Positions 1 through 6,472 of a DNA stretch of 9,715 nucleotides are shown piece after piece. The stretch covers positions 1 to 9,715 of the forward strand of contig JAEWHB010000002.1 of assembly GCA_023388015.1 (NCBI GenBank), read 5' to 3'. The stretch is from Bacteroidota bacterium (lineage in GTDB: Bacteria; Bacteroidota; Bacteroidia; Flavobacteriales; Weeksellaceae). The notes beneath the pieces are model-generated. The model was not told the origin of the DNA. It was given only the letters and a program-made list of their open reading frames with translations, and ran no database searches. Made by a program: the position numbers and the translations under genes. Within the stretch, counting starts at the first letter, position 1. Each line of letters opens with the position of its first letter.

Positions 1-649
1 CGCTGTAATTTCTGTACAATTCGGTGAATTCGTGGTTGCGGTGGTAAATCCGGAAATTCCGCTTCTTCCCTACTTTATCAAAAATTCGTTCCGAAATATT
101 GGTAATCGCATTTCCGTAATTGTCAATATAAATTACCAAACCGATGATTGTTTTATCGTCCTTCACCACCGGACGAAGTGTGGAAAGTTCTTTGTATTCT
201 TTGATTCTTTGCCCTACCACAGAGAGTTTGCCGCCTCTTGCCAAATGGCAGGCAACCGGAACAAATAAATCACGAGTCGGAAAAACTGAATTTTGCTGAA
301 CATGCGGAAGATTAATTTCCACGATTTCTTTTGGCGCTACTTCAGAACAAATCAAAGAAAGAATTCCATTATCGCTTGTGATGAAATAATGATCATCAAT
401 CTCGGCTGCCACAGGCTTTTTGACAGGATTCACCAATGCATCAACACCCAAAATATGAATCGTTCCCGAAGGGAAATCTTTGTAACTGTTTTTCACGATG
501 AAAGCGCCCTCCCCTATGTCAAACGGCTGTATCTGGTGAGATATATCGACAATTTGAGCATCCGGCAATTCGCTGTAAATTCGGGCTTTTACAGAGGCTA
601 CATAAGGATCTTTCAATCCGAAATCAGTTGTTAAAGTTATAATAGGCAT
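1..649 (-). CDS. SAM hydrolase (SAM hydroxide adenosyltransferase, DUF62), C-terminus cut off by window edge
   Basis: About 216 residues are visible; family members are usually about 260-280 long, so the C-terminal barrel domain is incomplete. The family splits S-adenosylmethionine into adenosine and methionine using water and is cytosolic. Visible signatures are the N-terminal LTTDFGLKDPYV (residues 6-17), SDNGILSL (92-99), the TRDLFVPVACHL segment (125-136) and GLVIYIDNYGNAITNI (170-185). These match the fluorinase/chlorinase/DUF62 superfamily, and nothing suggests a halogenase. The ATG at 649-647 sits directly before the conserved N-terminus and there is no better start. A minus-strand TAnnTTTG element lies 21 bp upstream. 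One oddity: of the Asp-Arg-His triad described for the Pyrococcus horikoshii enzyme, only the Asp (D70) appears kept. By my from-memory alignment the Arg position is K77 and the His position is P124. Family assignment is confident; activity of this subgroup is less so. Confidence 0.9.
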   Translation of the reverse strand, partial: MPIITLTTDFGLKDPYVASVKARIYSELPDAQIVDISHQIQPFDIGEGAFIVKNSYKDFPSGTIHILGVDALVNPVKKPVAAEIDDHYFITSDNGILSLICSEVAPKEIVEINLPHVQQNSVFPTRDLFVPVACHLARGGKLSVVGQRIKEYKELSTLRPVVKDDKTIIGLVIYIDNYGNAITNISERIFDKVGKKRNFRIYHRNHEFTELYRNYS

Positions 650-669
650 TAAAAATTCAATTCCGCAAA

Positions 670-677
670 CAAATATA
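670..677 (-). promoter_or_regulatory. -7 element (with -33 TTG) for the SAM hydrolase gene
   Basis: Read on the minus strand, 677-670 is TATATTTG, an exact match to the Bacteroidota -7 consensus TAnnTTTG. A TTG (CAA at 699-701 on the plus strand) lies 21 bp upstream, within the 17-23 bp spacing reported for Flavobacterium promoters. The start codon follows 21 bp downstream, implying a very short leader. Confidence 0.6.
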
Positions 678-682
678 TTGCG

Positions 683-690
683 TATTTTTG
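683..690 (+). promoter_or_regulatory. -7 element for phoH
   Basis: TATTTTTG matches TAnnTTTG exactly and lies 29 bp before the TTG start of phoH. No TTG is found at the expected -33 position, so the promoter is weaker on paper. The element sits inside the spacer of the divergent SAM hydrolase promoter. Confidence 0.45.
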
Positions 691-718
691 TAATGTATCA
701 AATTTAAACAAAAGACAT

Positions 719-1666
719 TTGACAGAATTAAATTTAGAACTGGCCGATGTGAACATACAAGAGTTCTATGGCCCGAATAATGAAAATTTTAAAGCATTAA
801 AGGCTTATTTCCCAAAACTTAAAATTGTCGGGCGCGGTAGAAATATTTCAGCGGTAGGAAATGAAGAATTATTGAGCCAATTAAATTCAAAAGTTGCGCA
901 GATCATTTCGCACATCCAACATTACAATCAAATTAAAGAAAAAGACTTAGAACAAATCCTGGAATCTGACAGTCCTTCCCGCATAAATATGGCAAATTCA
1001 AATGAAATTTTGGTGCACGGCGTAAGCGGAAAACTTATCAAAGCACACACACCCGGACAAAAAGAACTGGTGGAAAAAGTTTATAAAAATGATATGGTTT
1101 TTGCCATCGGACCTGCCGGAACCGGTAAAACTTACACTGGTGTTGCATTGGCAGTTCAGGCGTTAAAAAACAAAGAAGTCCGAAGAATCATTCTGACCAG
1201 ACCTGCGGTAGAAGCGGGCGAAAGTCTAGGATTCCTGCCCGGTGATCTCAAAGAAAAATTGGATCCTTATCTGCAACCACTCTACGATGCTTTGAAAGAT
1301 ATGATTCACTTCGAAAAGCTGAATTCTTATTATGAAAAAGGAATCATTGAAGTGGCGCCGCTAGCGTTTATGCGCGGACGTACGCTCGATGATGCTTTTG
1401 TAATTCTTGATGAAGCGCAAAATACTACGCATGCACAGATGAAAATGTTCCTGACCCGAATGGGAAAAAATGCTAAATTCATCATTACCGGAGATCCTGA
1501 TCAGATTGATTTACCGCCCAAACAAAAATCGGGACTTAAAGAAGCAATGGGCATCCTGAGTGATGTCGAAGGAATCGGAATGGTCAAACTGACCGAAAAA
1601 GATGTGGTCCGACATAAATTAGTCGGGAAAATTCTACATGCTTATAAGAAACTCGATCAACAGTAA
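719..1666 (+). CDS. phoH: PhoH family ATPase
   Basis: A 315-residue PhoH/PhoL-type P-loop protein of normal length for the family. The N-terminal part (residues 1 to about 90) is the small KH-like region that precedes the ATPase domain. The Walker A motif is GPAGTGKT (131-138) and Walker B is FVILDEAQN (227-235). Other conserved blocks are ILTRPAVEAGESLGFLPGD (158-176), PLAFMRGRTL (214-223), KFIITGDPDQIDLP (253-266) and DVVRHKLV (295-302). The family is cytosolic and ATP-hydrolysing; some members act on RNA, but a precise role is not known. The start is TTG at 719: no in-frame ATG occurs upstream after the predicted promoter, and the first internal Met (residue 91) would remove conserved sequence. 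A DUF5522 gene follows 17 bp downstream, probably in the same transcript. Confidence 0.95.
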   Translation: MTELNLELADVNIQEFYGPNNENFKALKAYFPKLKIVGRGRNISAVGNEELLSQLNSKVAQIISHIQHYNQIKEKDLEQILESDSPSRINMANSNEILVHGVSGKLIKAHTPGQKELVEKVYKNDMVFAIGPAGTGKTYTGVALAVQALKNKEVRRIILTRPAVEAGESLGFLPGDLKEKLDPYLQPLYDALKDMIHFEKLNSYYEKGIIEVAPLAFMRGRTLDDAFVILDEAQNTTHAQMKMFLTRMGKNAKFIITGDPDQIDLPPKQKSGLKEAMGILSDVEGIGMVKLTEKDVVRHKLVGKILHAYKKLDQQ

Positions 1667-1683
1667 ATAATTCACAAAAAGAA

Positions 1684-1845
1684 ATGAAACAGCCCTTACA
1701 AGAAGGCGATTTCTACAAAACTCCGGAAGGCTACATTGTTTTTACCGAACAATATTTGCTTCGTCGCGGTTATTGCTGTAAAAGCGGTTGCCGTCATTGT
1801 CCCTATGGCTATGATAAAAAAACGGATTCGTTCAGAAAGAAATAA
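1684..1845 (+). CDS. Small Cys-rich protein, DUF5522 type
   Basis: A 53-residue protein starting at ATG 1684 and ending with TAA 1843-1845, preceded by an A/G-rich stretch (AAAAAGAA) typical of weak Bacteroidota ribosome sites. The sequence contains GYIVFTEQYLLRRGYCC (residues 16-32), then KSGCRHCPYGYD (33-44), giving four cysteines in a CC-x3-C-x2-C layout plus a His. I recognise this as the DUF5522 signature (hydrophobic strand, RGYCC, CRHCPY); similar motifs also occur in eukaryotic proteins. The spacing suggests a metal site (zinc or iron-sulphur), which is inference. There is no signal peptide or membrane segment. It lies 17 bp after phoH and is probably co-transcribed. No biochemical function is known to me. 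Confidence 0.85.
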   Translation: MKQPLQEGDFYKTPEGYIVFTEQYLLRRGYCCKSGCRHCPYGYDKKTDSFRKK

Positions 1846-1869
1846 TTCAGTTTTATTTCCTTCTAAATT

Positions 1870-1882
1870 CTGGATACTCCAG
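1870..1882 (+). terminator. Weak hairpin, possible terminator of phoH-DUF5522
   Basis: CTGGA (1870-1874) and TCCAG (1878-1882) form a 5-bp stem with a 3-nt loop, followed by a T-rich but interrupted stretch (1884-1905). The position, 25 bp after the DUF5522 stop and before the MarR promoter, is right for a terminator, but the stem is short. Confidence 0.35.
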
Positions 1883-1900
1883 CTTCCGTTTTATTTTTAA

Positions 1901-1924
1901 TTTTATTATGCGTGCATAATAAAA
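1901..1924. promoter_or_regulatory. Perfect 24-bp palindrome, probable MarR operator
   Basis: Two 11-bp arms (TTTTATTATGC at 1901-1911 and its exact reverse complement at 1914-1924) are separated by the two bases GT. It ends 6 bp before a -7 element (1931-1938) and covers where the -33 contact should be, so a bound dimer would block RNA polymerase. MarR-family regulators bind such palindromes and often repress their own operon; the MarR gene begins 36 bp further on. The protein-site pairing is inferred. I saw no second copy elsewhere in the window. Confidence 0.75.
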
Positions 1925-1930
1925 ATTTAT

Positions 1931-1938
1931 TATATTTG
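1931..1938 (+). promoter_or_regulatory. -7 element of the marR-fad operon promoter
   Basis: TATATTTG fits the TAnnTTTG consensus exactly and ends 21 bp before the MarR start codon. The -33 region has no clear TTG and is occupied by the 24-bp palindrome. No other convincing promoter was found upstream of fadN, fadA or fadE, so this is likely the main promoter for all of them. Confidence 0.6.
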
Positions 1939-1959
1939 TGATTCTCTTAAATAAATAAG

Positions 1960-2424
1960 ATGACTCACAACGAATTAGCAATTGACCAATATTTACGATT
2001 TACATGGCTTGTTGTTCAGAAAATGTACAACGAACAAGCTTCTAAATTCAATTCAACCATGGTAATGGGGTTCACGCTTTTATCCATCGACCCAAAAAAC
2101 GGAACACCAAGTACTTCACTTGGACCCAAAATGGGAATTGAACCGACAAGTTTGTCCCGAACTTTGAAAAATCTGGAAGAGCGTGGATTGATTATCAGAA
2201 AACCCAATCCGGAGGACGGACGAAGTGTTTTAATTATCCTGACCGAAGACGGATTGAAAATGCGTGATGTTTCCAAAGAGGTCGTTTTGAGTTTTTATGA
2301 GGCTTTGAATGAGAAAATCTCCCAAGAAGAACTGGATGTTTTCTATGGCGTTTTGCAGAAAATCAATTCGATTGCTACAGATGAAAATACTTTTAAAAAG
2401 AAGAAAGAATTACTTAATCATTAA
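1960..2424 (+). CDS. MarR family transcriptional regulator, probable repressor of the fad operon
   Basis: A 154-residue protein, normal for MarR regulators. An N-terminal dimerisation helix (residues about 5-30) precedes a winged helix-turn-helix. The segment TSLGPKMGIEPTSLSRTLKN (52-71) spans the helix-turn-helix, with the recognition helix at about 61-77. The wing is PEDGRSVLIILTEDG (84-98), including the usual D-x-R (D86, R88). A C-terminal helical region completes the dimer interface. It is the first gene of the beta-oxidation operon: fadN starts 11 bp after its stop. A perfect palindrome overlaps the promoter just upstream. The likely logic is autorepression of the operon, relieved by a fatty acid or acyl-CoA. 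The ligand is not visible in sequence, so that part is inference. Confidence 0.92.
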   Translation: MTHNELAIDQYLRFTWLVVQKMYNEQASKFNSTMVMGFTLLSIDPKNGTPSTSLGPKMGIEPTSLSRTLKNLEERGLIIRKPNPEDGRSVLIILTEDGLKMRDVSKEVVLSFYEALNEKISQEELDVFYGVLQKINSIATDENTFKKKKELLNH

Positions 2425-2435
2425 TAAAATATAAA

Positions 2436-4793
2436 ATGAATAGGCACATAAGACGAGTTACAGTATTAGGTTCCGGAGTAATGGGTTCCGGGATTGCCTG
2501 TCATTTGGCCGGAATCGGCGTCGAAGTATTACTCCTCGACATGCCGTCTGAAGGCGCAGACAGAAATAAAACTGCAAGAGAGCATCTCAATCATGCGCTC
2601 AAATCCAATCCTTCCCCGATTTATGACAAAGCTTTTGCTTCGCGAATTACCGTTGGGAATTTTGAAGACGACTTAGAAAAAATTAAAAATTCAGACTGGA
2701 TAATTGAAGTCATCATCGAAAGACTCGACATCAAAAAATCCATGTTTGAAAAGGTCGATCAGTTCCGAAAAGAAGGTACCCTGATCACCTCCAACACATC
2801 GGGTATTCCCATCCAACTGATGTCAGAAGGGCGTTCTGAAGATTTTCAGAAACATTTCTGCGGAACGCACTTTTTCAACCCGCCACGGTACCTCAAGCTA
2901 TTTGAAATTATTCCGGGACCGAAAACGGATCCATCCGTCATTGACTTTTTTACCATTTATGCGGAGAAGTTTTTAGGAAAAACACCTGTTTTGGCCAAAG
3001 ACACGCCGGGTTTCATCGGAAACCGCGTCGGAGTTTATTCGATGGCAAAAGTAATGGAACTCGCACAGGAAATTGGTTTGACCATCGAAGAAGCGGATAC
3101 CTTGACGGGTTCAATTTTGGGACGACCTAAAACAGGAACCTTTAAACTCGCCGATTTAGTTGGACTCGATACAGCTTCCAATGTAACCAAAGGTTTACAA
3201 CAAAATTTACCCAAGGATAAATTCATTCAGGATTTAAAAGAATCCAAAGTGATGAATTTTCTTTTGGAGAATAAATTCTTTGGTGACAAAGCCCAAAAAG
3301 GTTTTTATTATAAAGAATTTGATAAATCAACCGGCGAAACCAATCGTTTTGCACTTGATTTGGAGAAGTTGGAATATCGACCACTGGAACGCTCAAAAGT
3401 TGCAGCCGTCGAAACCGCAAAACAAGCCGGAAGCACCCGAAATAAACTAGGAGTTTTATTGAAAGACAAAAGCAAAGCGGGTGATTTACTTCGCAAACAT
3501 TTTGCTTCTTTGTTTGCCTATGTAGCCGATAAAGTTCCGGAAATTACAGAAGTTTTCTACAGCATTGACGATGCGATGAAAACCGGATATGCCTGGAAAT
3601 ATGGACCTTTCGAAACTTGGGATTTGGTCGGATTGAAAAATGGAATTCAGTTGATTGAATCAGAAGGACACGAAGTTTCTGGCTGGATCAAAGAAATAGC
3701 CGAATCCGGAAAAGAAAGTTTCTATCAGGTTAAAGACGGAAAGAAATATTTCTACGATATTCATTCAAAAGATTATCAGCTCATTCCGGGGCAGGATGCC
3801 TTTATCATTCTCGATAACATCCGCAAAACCAAAGAAGTTTGGTCCAATGCCGAAGCGAGCATTCAGGATTTAGGCGACGGAATCATCAATCTGGAATTCC
3901 GATCCAAAATGAATTCCATAGGTGGTGGCGTGATTACCGGCATCAATAAAGCAATAGAATTAGCAGAAAAAGATTACAAAGGTTTGGTGATCGGAAATCA
4001 GGCCGATAATTTCTCTGTCGGAGCGAACTTGGCAATGATCATGATGATGGCTTCCGAACAGGATTGGTGGGAATTGAATATGGCCATCAAAACTTTCCAA
4101 GATACGATGATGAAAGTTCGTTACAGCGCCATTCCGGTCGTAGTTGCGCCACATGGAATGACTTTGGGTGGTGGATGTGAAATTTCGCTTCATGCCGATA
4201 AAATCGTGGCTGCTGCCGAAACTTATATGGGACTCGTAGAAGTCGGAGTAGGCGTGATTCCCGGAGGTGGCGGAACCAAAGAAATGACCCGAAGAGCCTC
4301 CCAATACTTGATTTCAGACGATGTGAAAACCAATCATTTGCGCGAAGCTTATATGACCGTTGCGATGGCGAAAGTGGCTACCTCGGCTTACGAAGCAAAA
4401 AACTTTGGTTTCATCCGAAACGAAGATGTGATTGTTGTAAATAAAGACCGACAAATTGCCGAAGCCAAAAAACACGCCTTGATTATGGCTGAAGCCGGCT
4501 ATACACAACCGATTCCTGAAAAAGTAAAAGTTTTAGGAAAAGAAGCCATGGGTATGTTCTACGTAGGTTCTGACCAAATGGTAGCCGGAAATTATATTTC
4601 GGAGCATGACAGATTGATTGCCAATAAATTGGGTTATGTCATGACCGGCGGAAATATTTCTGAAGCGACCGAAGTTTCACAACAATACTTATTGGATTTG
4701 GAAAGAGAAGCTTTCTTGTCACTTTGTGGAGAACGCAAGTCTTTGGAGCGAATCGCTCATATGTTGAAAACAGGGAAACCTTTGAGAAATTAG
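2436..4793 (+). CDS. fadN: FadN-type 3-hydroxyacyl-CoA dehydrogenase / enoyl-CoA hydratase
   Basis: A 785-residue bifunctional enzyme with the dehydrogenase first and the hydratase last, the reverse of E. coli FadB and the same as Bacillus FadN. The NAD-binding Rossmann motif is GSGVMGSG (residues 12-19). SNTSG (119-123) and GTHFFNPP (143-150) follow, with catalytic His145 and partner Glu157. The 3HCDH C-terminal domain spans roughly 190-400. The crotonase-fold domain starts near 480: FSVGANL (526-532) contributes to the oxyanion hole, GGGCEISL (578-585) carries Glu582, and GLVEVGVGVIPGGGGT (599-614) carries Glu602. Both acid residues of active hydratases are therefore present. It hydrates trans-2-enoyl-CoA and oxidises the L-3-hydroxyacyl-CoA with NAD+. 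It starts 11 bp after marR; the thiolase partner gene follows beyond an inserted four-helix-bundle gene. Confidence 0.95.
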   Translation: MNRHIRRVTVLGSGVMGSGIACHLAGIGVEVLLLDMPSEGADRNKTAREHLNHALKSNPSPIYDKAFASRITVGNFEDDLEKIKNSDWIIEVIIERLDIKKSMFEKVDQFRKEGTLITSNTSGIPIQLMSEGRSEDFQKHFCGTHFFNPPRYLKLFEIIPGPKTDPSVIDFFTIYAEKFLGKTPVLAKDTPGFIGNRVGVYSMAKVMELAQEIGLTIEEADTLTGSILGRPKTGTFKLADLVGLDTASNVTKGLQQNLPKDKFIQDLKESKVMNFLLENKFFGDKAQKGFYYKEFDKSTGETNRFALDLEKLEYRPLERSKVAAVETAKQAGSTRNKLGVLLKDKSKAGDLLRKHFASLFAYVADKVPEITEVFYSIDDAMKTGYAWKYGPFETWDLVGLKNGIQLIESEGHEVSGWIKEIAESGKESFYQVKDGKKYFYDIHSKDYQLIPGQDAFIILDNIRKTKEVWSNAEASIQDLGDGIINLEFRSKMNSIGGGVITGINKAIELAEKDYKGLVIGNQADNFSVGANLAMIMMMASEQDWWELNMAIKTFQDTMMKVRYSAIPVVVAPHGMTLGGGCEISLHADKIVAAAETYMGLVEVGVGVIPGGGGTKEMTRRASQYLISDDVKTNHLREAYMTVAMAKVATSAYEAKNFGFIRNEDVIVVNKDRQIAEAKKHALIMAEAGYTQPIPEKVKVLGKEAMGMFYVGSDQMVAGNYISEHDRLIANKLGYVMTGGNISEATEVSQQYLLDLEREAFLSLCGERKSLERIAHMLKTGKPLRN

Positions 4794-4823
4794 TACTAAG
4801 ACGAAAGTATTAAGAATTAAGAC
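4793..4823 (+). repeat. Left arm of 31-bp imperfect inverted repeat
   Basis: This arm begins at the last base of the fadN stop codon and ends one base before the ATG of the four-helix-bundle gene. It matches the reverse complement of 5200-5230 at 25 of 31 positions, with no gaps; the longest exact block is AGTATTAAG (4806-4814). It also carries an internal direct repeat TAAGACGA (4797-4804 and 4818-4825). Confidence 0.8.
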
Positions 4824-4824
4824 G

Positions 4825-5187
4825 ATGCACAACTTCGAAAAATTAAAAATATGGCAAAAAGCAATGGATATTGCGGTAGCTATTTATGAAATTTCTTTGC
4901 TTTTACCAGAAGATGAAAAGTTTAATTTGATACATCAGATTAAAAAATGTGCGGTTTCTATTCCGTCTAATATAGCTGAGGGCGCCGATAGGAATTCAAA
5001 TAAAGAGTTTGTTCAGTTTTTAGGAATTGCAAATGGCTCCACGTTTGAATTAATAACACAATTAATTCTTGCTAAAAGATTAAAACTAATTAGTGAAGAA
5101 ATGGTTCAGCCTGTCATAAATCAATTAGTGGAGGTTTCAAATATGAATTTCTCTTTTCAGAATACATTAAAAAATACTAACGAATGA
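4825..5187 (+). CDS. Four-helix-bundle protein of the 23S rRNA intervening-sequence (S23/bIVP) family
   Basis: A 120-residue protein of usual family length. Signature blocks are FEKLKIWQKAMDIAVAIYE (residues 4-22), KKCAVSIPSNIAEGADRNS (40-58) and FLGIANGSTFELITQLILA (65-83). The family forms a homopentameric four-helix bundle with a basic surface. It was first found encoded inside intervening sequences of 23S rRNA genes, and its relatives include the Avd accessory protein of diversity-generating retroelements. Its function here is unknown. The gene sits between fadN and fadA, enclosed by a 31-bp imperfect inverted repeat. Its composition differs from its hosts: 95 of 300 bases at 4861-5160 are G/C (about 32%), against 59 of 120 in two sampled fadA blocks. 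No promoter was seen, so it is probably read through from the fad operon. It looks like an inserted cassette and not a beta-oxidation gene. Confidence 0.9.
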   Translation: MHNFEKLKIWQKAMDIAVAIYEISLLLPEDEKFNLIHQIKKCAVSIPSNIAEGADRNSNKEFVQFLGIANGSTFELITQLILAKRLKLISEEMVQPVINQLVEVSNMNFSFQNTLKNTNE

Positions 5188-5199
5188 TTTAGAGATTAA

Positions 5200-5230
5200 G
5201 TCTTGATACTTAATACTCTAATCTTAATAC
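5200..5230 (-). repeat. Right arm of 31-bp imperfect inverted repeat
   Basis: Reverse-complement partner of 4793-4823, with the longest exact core at 5209-5217 (CTTAATACT). It lies 12 bp after the four-helix-bundle stop and ends 9 bp before the fadA start. In RNA, one of the six mismatches becomes a G-U pair, giving 26 of 31 paired positions. Confidence 0.8.
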
Positions 5231-5241
5231 AATAATACAAT
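5226..5241 (+). repeat. Tandem 8-mer overlapping the fadA start
   Basis: AATACAAT occurs twice head to tail, and the second copy runs into the fadA ATG. It overlaps the outer end of the right inverted-repeat arm. It may be a by-product of insertion or simple slippage in an AT-rich leader. Confidence 0.6.
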
Positions 5242-6418
5242 GAAAGACGCATATATAGTAACAGGATATAGAACAGCGGTTGGAAAAGCTCCCCGCGGAA
5301 CTTTAAGATTTACCCGACCGGACGAACTGGCTGCAACCGTTATCGAACGCATGATGCAGGATGTCCCGAATCTGGATAAAGACCGCATTGATGATGTAAT
5401 TGTCGGATGTGCCATGCCGGAAGCCGAACAAGGTCTGAATATGGCACGTTTGATTTCGCTGATGGGATTGAATACCGATAAAGTTCCGGGCGTGACGGTC
5501 AATCGTTATTGTGCTTCGGGCTCGGAATCCATTGCGATTGCAACTGCCAAAATTCGTACGGGAATGGCCGATTGTATCATTGCCGGTGGTGCCGAAAGTA
5601 TGTCCTACATCCCGATGGGCGGATACAAACCCATTCCGGGAACCGATGTCGCCAAGCACAACGCCGATTATTATTGGGGAATGGGATTGACAGCCGAAGC
5701 GGTTGCCAATGAATTCAATATTTCCCGAGAAGACCAGGATTTATTTGCTTTTAATTCACATCAGAAAGCAATCAAAGCGATTGAAGAAGGACGGTTTGAA
5801 AATCAGATTGTTCCAATTGATGTGGAAATCAGCAAACTGGATGAAAAAGAAAAAATTCAGACAGAAAATATTTCATTCAAACAAGACGAAGGACCAAGAG
5901 CCGACACTTCGCTCGAAGCTTTGGCAAGACTAAGACCTGTTTTCGCACAAGGTGGATCAGTAACAGCCGGAAATTCATCCCAAATGTCAGACGGAGCATC
6001 TTTCGTCATTGTGATGTCAGAAGAAATGGTAAAAGAGTTGAATCTGGAACCGGTAGCGAGATTGGTTTCCTATGCAACGGTGGGCGTTCCGCCGAGAATC
6101 ATGGGAATTGGGCCGTTGTATGCGATTCCGAAAGCATTGGAACAAGCGGGCATGAAACAATCCGACATAGAAATGTTTGAACTGAACGAAGCTTTTGCTT
6201 CACAATCATTGGCAGTCATTCGCGGACTGGATTTAAATCCGGACATCGTAAACGTAAACGGAGGAGCCATTGCATTGGGGCATCCACTTGGCTGTACCGG
6301 TACGAAATTGTCGGTTCAATTGTTCAACGAAATGAAACGTCAAGGTAAAAAATATGGAATGGTTTCGATGTGTGTCGGAACAGGGCAAGGAGCCGCTTCT
6401 GTATTTGAAATACTTTAA
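5240..6418 (+). CDS. fadA: Acetyl-CoA C-acyltransferase (3-ketoacyl-CoA thiolase)
   Basis: A 392-residue thiolase of normal length. It carries out the last beta-oxidation step, cleaving 3-ketoacyl-CoA with CoA to acetyl-CoA and a shortened acyl-CoA. The nucleophilic cysteine is Cys91 in NRYCASGSESIA (88-99). GGAESMSYIPMGG (116-128), NEAFASQS (316-323), the active-site His348 in GGAIALGHPLGCTG (341-354) and the second catalytic Cys378 in SMCVGTGQGAA (376-386) are all intact. It is soluble, with no targeting sequence. The start at 5240 places the conserved AYIVTGYRTAVGK (4-16) at the N-terminus. It belongs with fadN and fadE but is separated from fadN by the four-helix-bundle cassette, 9 bp after the cassette's right repeat arm. 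A degradative role is favoured over acetoacetyl-CoA synthesis because of these neighbours. Confidence 0.96.
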   Translation: MKDAYIVTGYRTAVGKAPRGTLRFTRPDELAATVIERMMQDVPNLDKDRIDDVIVGCAMPEAEQGLNMARLISLMGLNTDKVPGVTVNRYCASGSESIAIATAKIRTGMADCIIAGGAESMSYIPMGGYKPIPGTDVAKHNADYYWGMGLTAEAVANEFNISREDQDLFAFNSHQKAIKAIEEGRFENQIVPIDVEISKLDEKEKIQTENISFKQDEGPRADTSLEALARLRPVFAQGGSVTAGNSSQMSDGASFVIVMSEEMVKELNLEPVARLVSYATVGVPPRIMGIGPLYAIPKALEQAGMKQSDIEMFELNEAFASQSLAVIRGLDLNPDIVNVNGGAIALGHPLGCTGTKLSVQLFNEMKRQGKKYGMVSMCVGTGQGAASVFEIL

Positions 6419-6472
6419 TCGAATTTCGAATCACGTGATAAAAAATTATACACATTAATAAAACAGAATATA

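Noticed and set aside
1..649. Fluorinase or chlorinase
   Set aside because: The sequence resembles the ordinary SAM hydrolase side of the family, and I see no halogenase-specific insertion or biosynthetic neighbours.
3960..4304. Minus-strand open frame opposite the fadN hydratase domain
   Set aside because: It is antisense to conserved crotonase motifs, and its His/Ser/Phe-rich translation is typical of a shadow frame.
4825..5187. Possible Avd accessory protein of a diversity-generating retroelement
   Set aside because: Avd belongs to the same four-helix-bundle family, but there is no reverse transcriptase, template repeat or variable repeat in the window.
4788..5236. Target-site duplication flanking the inverted-repeat cassette
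   Set aside because: The bases just outside the two arms do not match; similarity is limited to general A/T richness.
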